DNA of 64,000 bases from Sphingomonas sp. So64.6b (GCF_014171475.1 NZ_CP048817.1:4340001-4404000), one strand, 5' to 3'. Counted from the stretch's first letter, positions 9,134-18,412 are shown. Numbers and translations: made by a program. The notes: generated by a model not told the origin, from the sequence alone.

Positions 9134-11881
9134 TCAGTAATTGACGTTGATCGTGGCCAAATATTTACGGCCGCTTTTGTACACGCCGCGCGGCAGGCTC
9201 GGCGTATTGGCATAGGCGTAATATTGGCTGTCGGTCAGGTTCATTCCCGACAGGGTCAGCCCGATATTCTTGGTAAAGTTATATGTCGCCGACGCGTCGA
9301 CATTGGCGGTGGCGCGGACATACATCTGATCGCCACGATCGATCCCGGTGAAATATTTCGACCGCCAGGTATAAGTGGTACGGAGCGCGATCGGACCACG
9401 TTCGAAGAACGGGCTCAGACTGACTTGATGCCGTGAGTTGTAAGGCAGATCCGTGCCGTTCTGTCCCTTGGCATCGGAATAGGTGTAATTCGCCAGGATG
9501 CCGAGGCCGAACGGCAAGCTTTGCTGATAGGCGACGGCGAAGCCTTTCACATTGGCCGAGCTGACATTGTACGGGCGGCTGATCTGATAGGTTGTGACGT
9601 GGCCCTGCGACAGGTTAAAGTATTGCTCGGGCGCGCTCTTCTTCAGGATATAGTCGCTGATATGTTTGTAGAATATCTCGCCCGACACGATTGCTCGCGG
9701 CGCGAAATAATATTCGATCGATGCGTTGAAATTGTCCGATCGATACGGCTTAAGATCGGGGTTGCCGCCCTCGCCGCTCAGGATCTGATCCGATAGCCAG
9801 AAGAAGTTGGTCAAGTCGGCATAATTGGGCCGGGCTATGACTTGTGCAGCGGCAAAGCGTAGCACCAGATCCTTTTTCAGATCGGCAATCAAGTTCAGGC
9901 TCGGCAGCACATTTTCATAGCTGCGATTGGTCTTCTGCCAGACCCAGTTGGACGGAGCATTGCACGGCGTGCCGGACGTGCAGACAAAACCCGCGCTGTC
10001 GGTGCCGGTCTTGACGTAGCGCACGCCGAAATTGCCGCGCAGCCAGCCGGCATCGAAATCGACCTGACCATAAGCCGCGTTGATCGTCTCATCGATCTGC
10101 CAGTTGCCGGCGGCGAACTCCGGCGCAGCGAACGGCGACGGTGTCGGGAAGGGGGTACCGGCCGGCAGCCATGTCCCGCCATTGATATAGTTGACCATCG
10201 ATGGGCCACTGATGTGAAAGCGACCAGTCATCTGATCGTTCACGCCGCTGAAGCCCGACAGATAATTGTCGCGCACCTGACTTGGATCGAACATCGATGC
10301 GGATGCCGCCACGCCGGCAATGGTGACGCCGGCATAGTTCTGGGCCGCTGTATGCTTGCGATATTTGTAGCCGAACGCGAGGCGCTTGATCGCGCCATCG
10401 AAGTTGAAGCCGAGATCGACCTGGCCGTAGCGTTCCTTGTCGCTGGTCGGCTTGTCGACCATGTTACCGCCCCAGCCTGGATCGGTGGTGAACGCGGCGG
10501 GATTGCCCTGCACATTGCCGGTATAGCTGAGTGAGCCGGGTGAACCGGGTGCGCCGCTGAGATCGACGGTGTAATCGGCCCGGTTGAGGAATTCGAGGAA
10601 CACCTGGCGCTTGGTGCCGCCATCGGCTTTGGAAAAACCGCCCTCGACATTCAGGTCCCAGCTGCCGCCATCCCATTTGGCGCCGCCATGATAGGTGTTC
10701 GAATGCATCTCGGCGACGCGATATTGTGCGTCGAGCACGCTGAGTGCATTCTTCATCGTCACCTGGGTGACGATGCCGTCCCTCACCTCGATCCCGCTCA
10801 GCGCGCCCGCGCTGTTCCAGGTATTGCCCTGAAACGCGTACATCGACTGATTGAGATTGTTATAGGTGGCGTCGATCTTGAGCCAGTCGAACCCGATGGT
10901 CAGCTCATCGACCGGCTTGACCTGTATCCCGGCCGAATAGGTCAGCCGCTCGCGGTCCTGTTCGAAATAGGAGGTGCCGAACGCATTCGGGCTCTTGGCG
11001 CCGGGGTTGGCGGTAAGGGTGGTGGCGCAGGCGCCGGTGCAGTTGCCGGTGCCGATCACGCCCGGAGCCGGATTGGCCCCTTGCACGAGCGAACTGGTGT
11101 GCGCATCGTTCGCTCCATTCCAGAAGTTGGCGGTGATCGTACCATAGGTTTCGAGGCCATCGCGGCGCAGCTGATCCCTGGCGCGCTGGAACGAGCCGAT
11201 GATACCGATGGTGCCGGCCTCATTGTGCCAACTGAGCAGTGCCGCCCCCTGAACGTCGCCTTTTTTGGAACGGTCATTGTACTGATAGCCGACCGAGGCG
11301 GCGACGGTGAACGGCTTCAAGTCCAGCGGTTTGCGGGTGACGACATTGACGGTGCCGCCGATCGACCCTTCGTCGATGCGCGGTTCGGGTGATTTATAGA
11401 TATCGACCCGACCGACAAGTTGCGGCGCGAGCAGTGCATAGTTGAACGTGCGGCCCGGCGAATCGAGGATGAACCAGTCGGCGGAGGCGACCGTCTGGCC
11501 GTTGAGCAACGTGCGGTTGAGCGCCGGGTCGGTACCGAGGATCGAGACCTTTTCGCCCTGGCCGAACTGACGATCGACGGTGACACCGGGAACCAGCGTC
11601 AATGCCTCGGCGACATTGTTGTTGGGGAATTTACCGACGTCTTCGGCCGAGACCGAATCGATGATCGCATTGGCGTTGCGCTTGGTGGCGATCGACGCTT
11701 CCAATGAAGCGCGAAAACCGGTGACGACAATGTCGTCGCTGTTCTCAGCTTCGCTTTGCGCCGCGCTCGACGTCGCGGTGCTGGACGTGTCGGCGGTCTG
11801 CGCCTGGACGTCCTGCGCCTGCGCGGTGGCGGCCAATGCAAACGAACTCACCGATGCTGCCAGAAGTCGTATAACGGTCAT
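9134..11881 (-). CDS. TonB-dependent outer-membrane receptor (chitooligosaccharide/GlcNAc uptake)
   Basis: A 915-residue TonB-dependent transporter. It has a signal peptide (MTVIRLLAASVSSFALAATA), a TonB-box-like segment (DDIVVTGFR), a plug domain (AEDVGKFPNNNVAEALTLVPG, RIDEGSIGGTVNVVTRKP) and a beta barrel ending in the aromatic residues INVNY expected for outer-membrane insertion. It heads the hexosaminidase-nagF-nagE unit and is divergent from the GntR gene, so the substrate is inferred to be GlcNAc oligomers. The ATG at 11881 is preferred because GGGGAG lies 7 bases upstream; an ATG at 11896 would add five residues. Two NagQ-like repeats lie in its promoter region. Confidence 0.92.
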   Translation of the reverse strand: MTVIRLLAASVSSFALAATAQAQDVQAQTADTSSTATSSAAQSEAENSDDIVVTGFRASLEASIATKRNANAIIDSVSAEDVGKFPNNNVAEALTLVPGVTVDRQFGQGEKVSILGTDPALNRTLLNGQTVASADWFILDSPGRTFNYALLAPQLVGRVDIYKSPEPRIDEGSIGGTVNVVTRKPLDLKPFTVAASVGYQYNDRSKKGDVQGAALLSWHNEAGTIGIIGSFQRARDQLRRDGLETYGTITANFWNGANDAHTSSLVQGANPAPGVIGTGNCTGACATTLTANPGAKSPNAFGTSYFEQDRERLTYSAGIQVKPVDELTIGFDWLKIDATYNNLNQSMYAFQGNTWNSAGALSGIEVRDGIVTQVTMKNALSVLDAQYRVAEMHSNTYHGGAKWDGGSWDLNVEGGFSKADGGTKRQVFLEFLNRADYTVDLSGAPGSPGSLSYTGNVQGNPAAFTTDPGWGGNMVDKPTSDKERYGQVDLGFNFDGAIKRLAFGYKYRKHTAAQNYAGVTIAGVAASASMFDPSQVRDNYLSGFSGVNDQMTGRFHISGPSMVNYINGGTWLPAGTPFPTPSPFAAPEFAAGNWQIDETINAAYGQVDFDAGWLRGNFGVRYVKTGTDSAGFVCTSGTPCNAPSNWVWQKTNRSYENVLPSLNLIADLKKDLVLRFAAAQVIARPNYADLTNFFWLSDQILSGEGGNPDLKPYRSDNFNASIEYYFAPRAIVSGEIFYKHISDYILKKSAPEQYFNLSQGHVTTYQISRPYNVSSANVKGFAVAYQQSLPFGLGILANYTYSDAKGQNGTDLPYNSRHQVSLSPFFERGPIALRTTYTWRSKYFTGIDRGDQMYVRATANVDASATYNFTKNIGLTLSGMNLTDSQYYAYANTPSLPRGVYKSGRKYLATINVNY

Positions 11882-11931
11882 TGCCGATCTCCCCATGCCC
11901 TTGCCCTGATTCGATCTGACGGTGCCAATTG

Positions 11932-11949
11932 ACTACCAATGCCAGACCA
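11932..11949 (-). promoter_or_regulatory. putative NagQ box upstream of the TonB receptor gene
   Basis: Read on the minus strand, two TGGTNNT words in direct repeat are separated by four bases: TGGTCTG, GCAT, TGGTAGT. This matches the published description of NagQ boxes in Xanthomonas (two imperfect TGGTATT words, same orientation, 4-base gap), as recalled from that work. A further half-site, TGGTAT, lies at 11968-11973 on the same strand. Binding is inferred, not shown. Confidence 0.6.
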
Positions 11950-12036
11950 ATCCACAGAACATGTTTCATACCAATGACAGCGTCAAGCATCTTTTTTACA
12001 CTCAGACTGTAGCAATGGGCATTTTGTTGTGGAAAC

Positions 12037-12054
12037 TGGTATTTAATTGGTCTT
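12037..12054 (+). promoter_or_regulatory. putative NagQ box upstream of nagQ-nagB-nagA
   Basis: On the plus strand TGGTATT, TAAT, TGGTCTT form a direct repeat with a 4-base gap, and a TATAAG-like sequence overlaps the right end (12054-12059). That is the arrangement described for NagQ boxes that cover a -10 element. It lies 64 bases before the regulator's ATG, which would allow autoregulation together with nagB and nagA. Confidence 0.65.
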
Positions 12055-12117
12055 ATAAGAGCCGAGCCGGGAGCGCCCGGTGGCAGGGGAATGGGCCAGA
12101 GTGGGGATGTTTAGCTT

Positions 12118-12858
12118 ATGAATCTGGCCGAAAAGATCGGCGTGCTGGACGACAGCGTCCGTGCCCCGCTCTACCAGCAGATGCAGGATGCGTTGCGCCG
12201 TGGGATCGAGGCGGGCGCGCTCCGGCCACAAGAGGCGTTGCCGCCGGAGCGCGATATCGCGACCGAATTCGGCATCTCGCGAATCACCGTGCGCAAGGCG
12301 ATCGACGGGCTGGTTGCGGACGGCATGCTGACTCGCCGCCAGGGCGCGGGCACCTTCGTCGGCGGGCGCGTCGAGAAGCAATTCTCCAAGCTCACCTCTT
12401 TCTCCGAGGATATGGCGGCGCGCGGACGCACCGCACGCAGCGAATGGATCGCGCAGACCGAGGGCGCGGTGAATTCGGACGAGTCGCTGACCCTGGGGCT
12501 CAGCCCGGGATCGCGCGTGTTCCGCTTCCACCGCATCCGCTACGCCGACGAGCAACCGATGGCGCTGGAATATTCTACCGTGCCGGGCTTCGGGTTGCCG
12601 GGCCTGGAAGCGGTCGGAGTCTCGCTTTATGCCGCACTTGAGGCGGCGGGACATCGCCCGGTGCGGGCGCTGCAGCGCTTGCGCGCAGTGCTGTTCAACG
12701 CCGAACAGGCGAAATTGCTCGATATCCAGGCGGGCGCACCGGGCCTGTTCATCGAACGGCGCGGTTTCCTCGAGGATGGCCGTGCGATCGAGGCGACGCA
12801 CAGCTGGTACCGTGGCGACGCTTATGATTTCGTCGCGGAGTTGAATGCGCTGGCATGA
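12118..12858 (+). CDS. nagQ: GntR-family (HutC subfamily) repressor of GlcNAc utilisation
   Basis: A 246-residue regulator. The N-terminal winged helix-turn-helix (about 18-85) contains LPPERDIATEFGISRITVRK and LTRRQGAGTFV. The C-terminal UTRA effector domain (about 95-240) contains FRFHRIRYADEQPMALEYST and ends in THSWYRGDAYDFVAEL. HutC/UTRA regulators usually sense a phosphorylated sugar or other small ligand; here GlcNAc-6-P or GlcN-6-P is inferred. The stop overlaps the next start (ATGA), so it is the first gene of an operon with the deaminase and nagA. It is divergent from the receptor, with NagQ-like boxes between them. The ribosome-binding site is weak (GGGGA, 12 bases upstream). Confidence 0.9.
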   Translation: MNLAEKIGVLDDSVRAPLYQQMQDALRRGIEAGALRPQEALPPERDIATEFGISRITVRKAIDGLVADGMLTRRQGAGTFVGGRVEKQFSKLTSFSEDMAARGRTARSEWIAQTEGAVNSDESLTLGLSPGSRVFRFHRIRYADEQPMALEYSTVPGFGLPGLEAVGVSLYAALEAAGHRPVRALQRLRAVLFNAEQAKLLDIQAGAPGLFIERRGFLEDGRAIEATHSWYRGDAYDFVAELNALA

Positions 12859-13889
12859 CCATCATCGCCGAATCGACATTGATGTTCGCCGAAGCCAGTG
12901 AAGCGGGCGTGGTGGTTGCGCGGCAGCGGGCTGCGAATGCGGCGGTGATCGCCGCGCTGGCGACACGGCTCCGCGCTATGCCGCCACGCGCGGTATCGAC
13001 CTGCGCGCGCGGCAGTTCGGACCATGCCGCGACCTTCGCCAAATACCTGATCGAGACGGTGATCGGGGTGCCGGTGACATCGGCCGCGCCGTCGATCAGC
13101 TCGGTCTATCATGTGGCGCAGCGGATGGGCGACACGTTGCTGCTCGCCATCTCGCAATCGGGACGCAGCCCGGATTTGCTGAGCACGGTCGAAGCGGGCC
13201 GGGCAGGCGGGGCGTATCTTGCAGCGATGGTCAACGACGCCACTTCGCCGCTCGCCGATCTGGCCGATGCTCCATTACCGCTCCATGCCGGGCCCGAACG
13301 CAGTGTGGCGGCGACCAAAAGCTATATCGCGTCACTCGCCGCGATCGTCGATCTCGTTGCGGCCTGGGCCGGGGATGAGGCATTGGCGGAAGCGCTGGCG
13401 AGCGCGCCCGACAAGCTCGCCACGGCATGGGCGGCGGACTGGTCGCCCCTGGTCGACGGGCTCGCCGAGTCGCGCGGGCTCTATGTGATCGGCCGCGGTC
13501 TGGGGCTGGGTATCGCGCAGGAGGCGGCCTTGAAATTCAAGGAAACTTGCGGCCTGCATGCCGAGGCCTTCAGCGCGGCAGAAGTGCGCCATGGGCCGAT
13601 GGCGCTGGTCGGTCCCGATTTCCCGTTGCTCGTGTTCCGCCAGGATGACGAGACGGGCGAGGGCGTCGATGCGCTGGTCGAAGAGGCGGTCGCGCGCGGC
13701 GGCGCGGTGTTTTGCGCGGGCATGGAGATTGCCGGTGCGGTGACCCTGCCGACGCAGGATGCAGCGCCAGCGATTCAGCCGATGCTGCAGATCCAGTCCT
13801 TCTATCGTGCGGTCAATGCACTCTCCGTGCGGCGCGGCTTCGACCCCGATCGTCCGCCAAATCTGCGCAAAGTGACTGAAACGATCTGA
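12855..13889 (+). CDS. nagB: SIS-domain glucosamine-6-phosphate deaminase (NagB-II type)
   Basis: Converts glucosamine-6-P to fructose-6-P and ammonia, the last step before glycolysis. The 344-residue protein has two SIS domains resembling the isomerase half of GlmS. Seen are CARGSSDHAATFAKYLIE, AISQSGRSPDLL, NDATSPLA, SVAATKSYIA, the conserved LKFKETCGLHAEAFSAAEVRHGPMAL and a C-terminal LSVRRGFDPDRPPNLRKVTET. The glutaminase half of GlmS is absent, which is the NagB-II signature. Overlaps on both sides (ATGA with nagQ, TGATG with nagA) tie it to this operon and support a catabolic rather than biosynthetic role. Confidence 0.92.
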   Translation: MTIIAESTLMFAEASEAGVVVARQRAANAAVIAALATRLRAMPPRAVSTCARGSSDHAATFAKYLIETVIGVPVTSAAPSISSVYHVAQRMGDTLLLAISQSGRSPDLLSTVEAGRAGGAYLAAMVNDATSPLADLADAPLPLHAGPERSVAATKSYIASLAAIVDLVAAWAGDEALAEALASAPDKLATAWAADWSPLVDGLAESRGLYVIGRGLGLGIAQEAALKFKETCGLHAEAFSAAEVRHGPMALVGPDFPLLVFRQDDETGEGVDALVEEAVARGGAVFCAGMEIAGAVTLPTQDAAPAIQPMLQIQSFYRAVNALSVRRGFDPDRPPNLRKVTETI

Positions 13890-15019
13890 TGACCATCGCA
13901 TTCCTCAACTGCCGCACGCTGATCGATGACACGCTGGTTGACGGCATGACCGTGATCGTCGAGGGCGAGCGCATCGCCGCGGTCGTGCCGGAGGCCGATA
14001 TCCCGGCCGGCGCCGAACGCCGCGATCTGAATGGAGCGATTCTCGCGCCGGGTTTCATCGATACGCAGGTCAATGGCGGCGGCGGGGTGTTGTTCAACGA
14101 TGCGCCTACGGTCGAGACGATTGCGACGATCGGCGCGGCACATCGGCGTTATGGTACGACCGGTTTCCTGCCGACGCTGATTAGCGACGATCTCGCCACG
14201 GTGCGCGAGGGTATCCGGGCGGTCGATGCGGCGATCGAAGCGGGCGTGCCCGGCGTGCTCGGCATCCATATCGAAGGGCCGTTCCTCAACGTCGATCGCA
14301 AGGGTATCCACGACCCCGACAAGATCATCGTGCTGGACGACGAGGGATTTTCCACCGTCACCGGGCTGAAGCGCGGGCGCACATTGGTCACGCTGGCGCC
14401 CGAACAGACTTCGCCAGCGATGATCGCGCGGCTTGTCGGCACGGGGGTGATCGTCGCGGCGGGGCACACCGATGGCAGCTATGCCGAAATCCGCGCCGCG
14501 CTCGATCATGGCCTGACCGGCTTCACCCACTTGTTCAACGCCATGTCGCCGCTGACTTCGCGCGAACCGGGCGCGGTCGGTGCTGCGCTCGACGATGAGG
14601 ATTGCTGGTGCGGGCTGATCGTCGATGGCCGCCATGTCCATCCGGCGACGCTGCGCATCGCGCTCAAGGCGAAGCGCGCTGATCGCTTCATGCTGGTGAC
14701 CGACGCGATGCCGAGCGTCGGCCAGACCGACAAGGGCTTCATGCTGCAAGGCCATCGGGTCGAGGTGATCGACGGGGTATGCGTCAACGAGGACGGCACG
14801 TTGGCCGGATCGGACCTCGATATGGCGCAGGCGGTGCGCAACACGCGCGCGATGATCGGCGTATCGATCGCCGACGCGCTGACCATGGCGAGCCGTAATC
14901 CGGCCCGTTTCCTTGGTATCGCGGAGAGCCATGGCCGGATTGCCGCCGGCTGGCGCGCCGATCTGGTCGCGCTGAGTGAGGACGGCCAGCCGCTCGCGAC
15001 CTGGATCGGCGGGCGTTAA
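13889..15019 (+). CDS. nagA: N-acetylglucosamine-6-phosphate deacetylase
   Basis: Hydrolyses GlcNAc-6-P to GlcN-6-P and acetate in the cytoplasm. The 376-residue amidohydrolase has a TIM-barrel metal site: APGFIDTQVNGGGGVLFND, HIEGPFLN (metal Glu), AAGHTDGSY and FTHLFNAMSPL (metal His residues), LIVDGRHVHP and the catalytic Asp in LVTDAMPSVG. It is the third gene of the nagQ-nagB-nagA operon and its ATG shares one base with the nagB stop. The product of the NagF/NagE PTS is its substrate. It ends in a 4-bp convergent overlap with the sulfatase gene. Confidence 0.95.
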   Translation: MTIAFLNCRTLIDDTLVDGMTVIVEGERIAAVVPEADIPAGAERRDLNGAILAPGFIDTQVNGGGGVLFNDAPTVETIATIGAAHRRYGTTGFLPTLISDDLATVREGIRAVDAAIEAGVPGVLGIHIEGPFLNVDRKGIHDPDKIIVLDDEGFSTVTGLKRGRTLVTLAPEQTSPAMIARLVGTGVIVAAGHTDGSYAEIRAALDHGLTGFTHLFNAMSPLTSREPGAVGAALDDEDCWCGLIVDGRHVHPATLRIALKAKRADRFMLVTDAMPSVGQTDKGFMLQGHRVEVIDGVCVNEDGTLAGSDLDMAQAVRNTRAMIGVSIADALTMASRNPARFLGIAESHGRIAAGWRADLVALSEDGQPLATWIGGR

Positions 15020-16821
15020 GCGGTCGCTTTGGCGCGCCACCGGCGGACCAGCCATAGGCCCCCGGCAAGCAGGACAATCACCAGTCCTGCGATCTTGAGT
15101 TTGGGTAGTGCGACGCGGCGAAAGGCATTGTCGTTGATTTGCTGGTCGGCGGTATAACCGGCCGGCATCGGCAGGACCTGATCGCGCGCGGCGAAGGCAT
15201 CATAATCGGACCGCATCGCGCGTAACCGCACCGGGTCGGCTGATGCAAGGTCGCGGGTTTCGCCGGGATCGCGCACGATGTCGAACAGCTGCCAACGCCC
15301 GTCGCCGGTCGGCGGCAGGTTACGGACCAGTTTATGGTCGCCCCGGAACAGAGCCGCGTTCCCCGACAGTTCATAGCCCAGGGGCTGATCGGCAGCATGA
15401 GCGGCGTCGCTGGTGCCGGTCAGTACCGGCATCAGGTCCATGCCGGTCATCGGCTCCACCGTCCGACCGCGATAGCGCGCGCCCTGTGGTGCGACCCCGG
15501 CAAAGGCGAGCAGAGTCGGCGGTAAATCGGTTGCATAGCTGAAGCCATGCGCGATCCGGCCCGGCTTGATCGCGGTATTGCCCGGCCAGGAGACGATCAG
15601 CGGCACGCGCAAGCCGCCTTCATAGGCGGAGAATTTATAGCCGTTGAGCGGTGCCGCCGCCGCACTTGCCCAGCTTGGACCGAGATAAGTCATTGTCCCG
15701 CGCCGCCCGGCATGAGCCGGGTCGAAATCATAATAGGCGCCGAGCACCAGCCGGTTGATCAGCCGGTTGCGCGGGTCGGTTGGTTCGGGGCCATTGTCGG
15801 ACAGGAACACAAACACCGTATTGTCATACTCGCCGCTCGCCTTGAGATGACCGATCAGCCGACCGATCTCATGATCGGCCGCCTCGGCCATGGCGCCATA
15901 GGCGGCCATGGCGCGGGCCTGGCCATCACGGTCGGCTGGAGTCAGCGCATTCCAGTCCCTGGTGTCGGCCATCGTCGCCATTGGCGTGTGTGTCGGCACG
16001 ATGCCGAGTTTGATCGCACGATCGCGCCGGGTCGCGCGCAACGCGCGCCAGCCGCCGCGATAAGCTTGTGCATAGTGTGCGATATAGGCGTCGGGCGCTT
16101 GCACCGGGATGTGGTTGGCGAGGAAATTGACCGAAGCGAAGAACGGCTTTCCCGATCCGCGCCCGGAATCGATATAGGCGATCGTCTTGTCGATGATGAA
16201 GGTCGACGAATAATAGCCCTTGGGCAGCCGAGCCGGCACGCCGTCCTCGGTCCAGTCGGCCTTGTCGTACAGGCCGTGGATCGGCTTATCCTCGAAATTG
16301 TCGGCGCCCGCATCGGCTAGCGCGAAGGCGCGGTCGTAACCGCGCGCATGGGGCAATTTCCCCGGCGTCCGGCCGAGATGCCATTTGCCGGTGAAATATG
16401 TGCGGTAATTCGCGTCGTGCAGCAGTTGCGCGATGGTCACGACGCGATCGTTCAGCACCGTGTCGTAACCGGGCTTGCCGATATGGGCGGGCGGGATCGT
16501 CTCGGGCATATTGCCGAGCCCAGCACGGTGGCTGCTCACCCCGGTCTGCAGCATCGCACGCGTCGGTGAACATGACCCGGCAACGTGGAAATTGCTGAAG
16601 CGGACACCTTGTGCCGCGAGCCTGTCGATATTGGGGGTACGAATCTCGCTGCCGAAACTGCCGACATCGCTGAAGCCCCAATCGTCGGCGAGCAGGAGGA
16701 CGATGTTGGGGCGCTTGGACAAAGGCGGGGCTGGGGGCGGGGGCGGCGTATCGCCCGCCACGGGCGCGGCCACTGCAAGCAGCGCAGCGGCGATGATCAG
16801 CGAGGTGATCGAGCGGGTCAC
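15016..16821 (-). CDS. arylsulfatase-type sulfatase, secreted and C-terminally anchored
   Basis: A 601-residue type I sulfatase. It has a signal peptide (SLIIAAALLAVAAPVAG), a Pro-rich spacer, then PNIVLLLADDWGFSDVGSFG with the metal Asp pair. CSPTRAMLQTG is the Cys-type C-x-P-x-R motif that must be converted to formylglycine. Further features are TYFTGKWHLG and FLSDNGPEPTD, and a C-terminal hydrophobic helix (LVIVLLAGGLWLVRRWR) that would anchor it. The GTG start overlaps the stop of the upstream hydrolase (GTGA). It converges on nagA, which makes a sulfated amino sugar a reasonable guess for substrate, but the sequence does not settle this. No formylglycine-generating enzyme lies in the window. 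Confidence 0.9.
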   Translation of the reverse strand: MTRSITSLIIAAALLAVAAPVAGDTPPPPPAPPLSKRPNIVLLLADDWGFSDVGSFGSEIRTPNIDRLAAQGVRFSNFHVAGSCSPTRAMLQTGVSSHRAGLGNMPETIPPAHIGKPGYDTVLNDRVVTIAQLLHDANYRTYFTGKWHLGRTPGKLPHARGYDRAFALADAGADNFEDKPIHGLYDKADWTEDGVPARLPKGYYSSTFIIDKTIAYIDSGRGSGKPFFASVNFLANHIPVQAPDAYIAHYAQAYRGGWRALRATRRDRAIKLGIVPTHTPMATMADTRDWNALTPADRDGQARAMAAYGAMAEAADHEIGRLIGHLKASGEYDNTVFVFLSDNGPEPTDPRNRLINRLVLGAYYDFDPAHAGRRGTMTYLGPSWASAAAAPLNGYKFSAYEGGLRVPLIVSWPGNTAIKPGRIAHGFSYATDLPPTLLAFAGVAPQGARYRGRTVEPMTGMDLMPVLTGTSDAAHAADQPLGYELSGNAALFRGDHKLVRNLPPTGDGRWQLFDIVRDPGETRDLASADPVRLRAMRSDYDAFAARDQVLPMPAGYTADQQINDNAFRRVALPKLKIAGLVIVLLAGGLWLVRRWRAKATA

Positions 16822-17900
16822 AACAGGCGTTGCTCGGTAATTGTCGTGCCGCGCGCCGGCAGGCTGAACATCATACCGTCCTCTCCCACCGTGATCGGGC
16901 CGCTATAGTGTCTGTGCGCGTCACCGAGAAAGGCGGCATAGGCGAAGCGCATCGGCATCGGCGGGACGATGTGGTTGAGCACCAGCGCCTTGACTCCCGC
17001 CAGCCGCGCGGCGTCCGCCGCCTGTTCGGGAGTTGTATGGTAATTGAGGATGTCGCGCGTCACCTGTGCCGTATTCTTGATACCGCGCGCCTCGAACGCG
17101 GCGGTGAGTTTCTTGACCAGCACCGGCTGGATCGCCTCATGCACCAGCAAGTCGGCACCTCGCGCCGCGGCGACGAGTGAGGGCGAGAAGATCGTGTCGC
17201 CGCTGAGCACCACCGACCTGCCCTGATAGTCGAAGCGATACCCGACCGCGGGAGAGATCGGCGCATGATTGACACGGAAGGCGGTGACCTTCAGCCCGCC
17301 ATCGTCGAGGATCACCAAACCCTTGCCGGCGACCGGTACGGCGAACGGGAACGCGATGGCGCCCGCGCCCGAGGGCGGCATGATTTCAGGGCCGTGATGC
17401 GCGGTGCGATAGCCGTTATCGGCGGCATGCGCCTGGTTGAACCCGGCAACCACCGCCTCGACGCCGGGCGGTCCGGCGACCGGTAGTGGCGAGGCCGATG
17501 GCGTGCCGGCCCAGCGCAGCAGCATCATCGGGCCGAGGCCGTCGATATGATCGGAATGATAATGCGTCAGGAACAGGCGCTCGATCCGGCCGACCGGCAG
17601 GCCCATCAGCATCAGGTTGCGCGCACCGCCTTCGCCGGTATCGACGACGAAGATTCGTTTGCCCGCGATGACCATGGTGCAGGGGCCGGCACGGCTCGGA
17701 TCGGGAAAAGGCGAACCGGTGCCGCACAGCACCACATGCAGGCCGTCGGGCAGGCCGGCGGTTGCGTCGCGACCGACGCGCTGATCGAGCGTCCGCTCGA
17801 GCAATGCCGTGGCGATCGGCACTTGGAACAGATACATCAGCGCGGCCCCGAAGAGCAGAATGACGGCGAGCGCGGTCAACGCCTTACTGCGCTTTTTCAT
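16818..17900 (-). CDS. membrane-anchored metallo-beta-lactamase-fold hydrolase (RNase Z-like)
   Basis: A 360-residue protein with an N-terminal basic stretch plus one membrane helix (ALTALAVILLFGAALMYLF), then an MBL fold. The metal motif is LFLTHYHSDHIDG, with TGSPFPDPSRAGPC and DTGEGGARNLMLMG before it, VVLSGDTIFSPSL in the middle and LVLNHIVPP near the end. The architecture resembles the tRNase Z/arylsulfatase branch of the superfamily, but the membrane anchor argues against tRNA processing. The ATG at 17900 has GGGGAG 7 bases upstream; an in-frame start at 17942 lacks such support. It is operonic with the sulfatase, so the two may act on the same substrate class (inference). Confidence 0.87.
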   Translation of the reverse strand: MKKRSKALTALAVILLFGAALMYLFQVPIATALLERTLDQRVGRDATAGLPDGLHVVLCGTGSPFPDPSRAGPCTMVIAGKRIFVVDTGEGGARNLMLMGLPVGRIERLFLTHYHSDHIDGLGPMMLLRWAGTPSASPLPVAGPPGVEAVVAGFNQAHAADNGYRTAHHGPEIMPPSGAGAIAFPFAVPVAGKGLVILDDGGLKVTAFRVNHAPISPAVGYRFDYQGRSVVLSGDTIFSPSLVAAARGADLLVHEAIQPVLVKKLTAAFEARGIKNTAQVTRDILNYHTTPEQAADAARLAGVKALVLNHIVPPMPMRFAYAAFLGDAHRHYSGPITVGEDGMMFSLPARGTTITEQRLL

Positions 17901-17995
17901 GCTGTCGCTCCCCGATCTTGCCCTATTATCAACATGAGACAATAAATCGGCACAAGCAATGCCATAATATTACGGGCGGTCGCGGAGAGAATGAG

Positions 17996-18382
17996 ATGAA
18001 GCAGGCAATTCGCGCGGCCGTGGTGCTGGTCGGGCTGTTCAACCTCGTGCTTGGCCTCGCCTTCCTGATCAGGCCAGCCGAGATGGCAGCCAAATTCTTC
18101 CTCGCGGCGCAAGGGGTACAGGGGCTCGCGACGATTCGCGCGGACTTCACCGCCCTGTTCGTCGGCGCGGCGCTGTTCGTGTTGTATGGCGCATGGAAGC
18201 AACGCGCGGCACCGCTGTTCCTGCCGATCATCATGTTCGCGATCGGGTTGTTCGGGCGCTGCGCCACGATCATCGCGGATGGAATAGTCGCGACGACCTA
18301 CACGCCGATGATCGTGGAGGCGGTGATGATCACGGTGTTGATCGCCGGCGCGCGCGCCTTCAGCAAGCGTCGCTGGTCATGA
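17996..18382 (+). CDS. small multi-TM protein, DUF4345-like
   Basis: A 128-residue integral membrane protein with four hydrophobic segments (AAVVLVGLFNLVLGLAFLI, FTALFVGAALFVLYG, LFLPIIMFAIGLFGRC, MIVEAVMITVLIAG) and a basic C-terminus. The RADF...LFVG...G pattern resembles the DUF4345 family of small bacterial membrane proteins of unknown function. Family assignment is from memory and moderate. The ATG at 17996 is chosen for its GGAGAG ribosome-binding site; an upstream in-frame ATG at 17918 would add a non-hydrophobic, unlikely leader overlapping the divergent hydrolase gene. It stands alone, divergent from the MBL gene. Confidence 0.75.
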   Translation: MKQAIRAAVVLVGLFNLVLGLAFLIRPAEMAAKFFLAAQGVQGLATIRADFTALFVGAALFVLYGAWKQRAAPLFLPIIMFAIGLFGRCATIIADGIVATTYTPMIVEAVMITVLIAGARAFSKRRWS

Positions 18383-18412
18383 GCCGAGGGATCAGTCGTA
18401 CGGAGCGATAGT

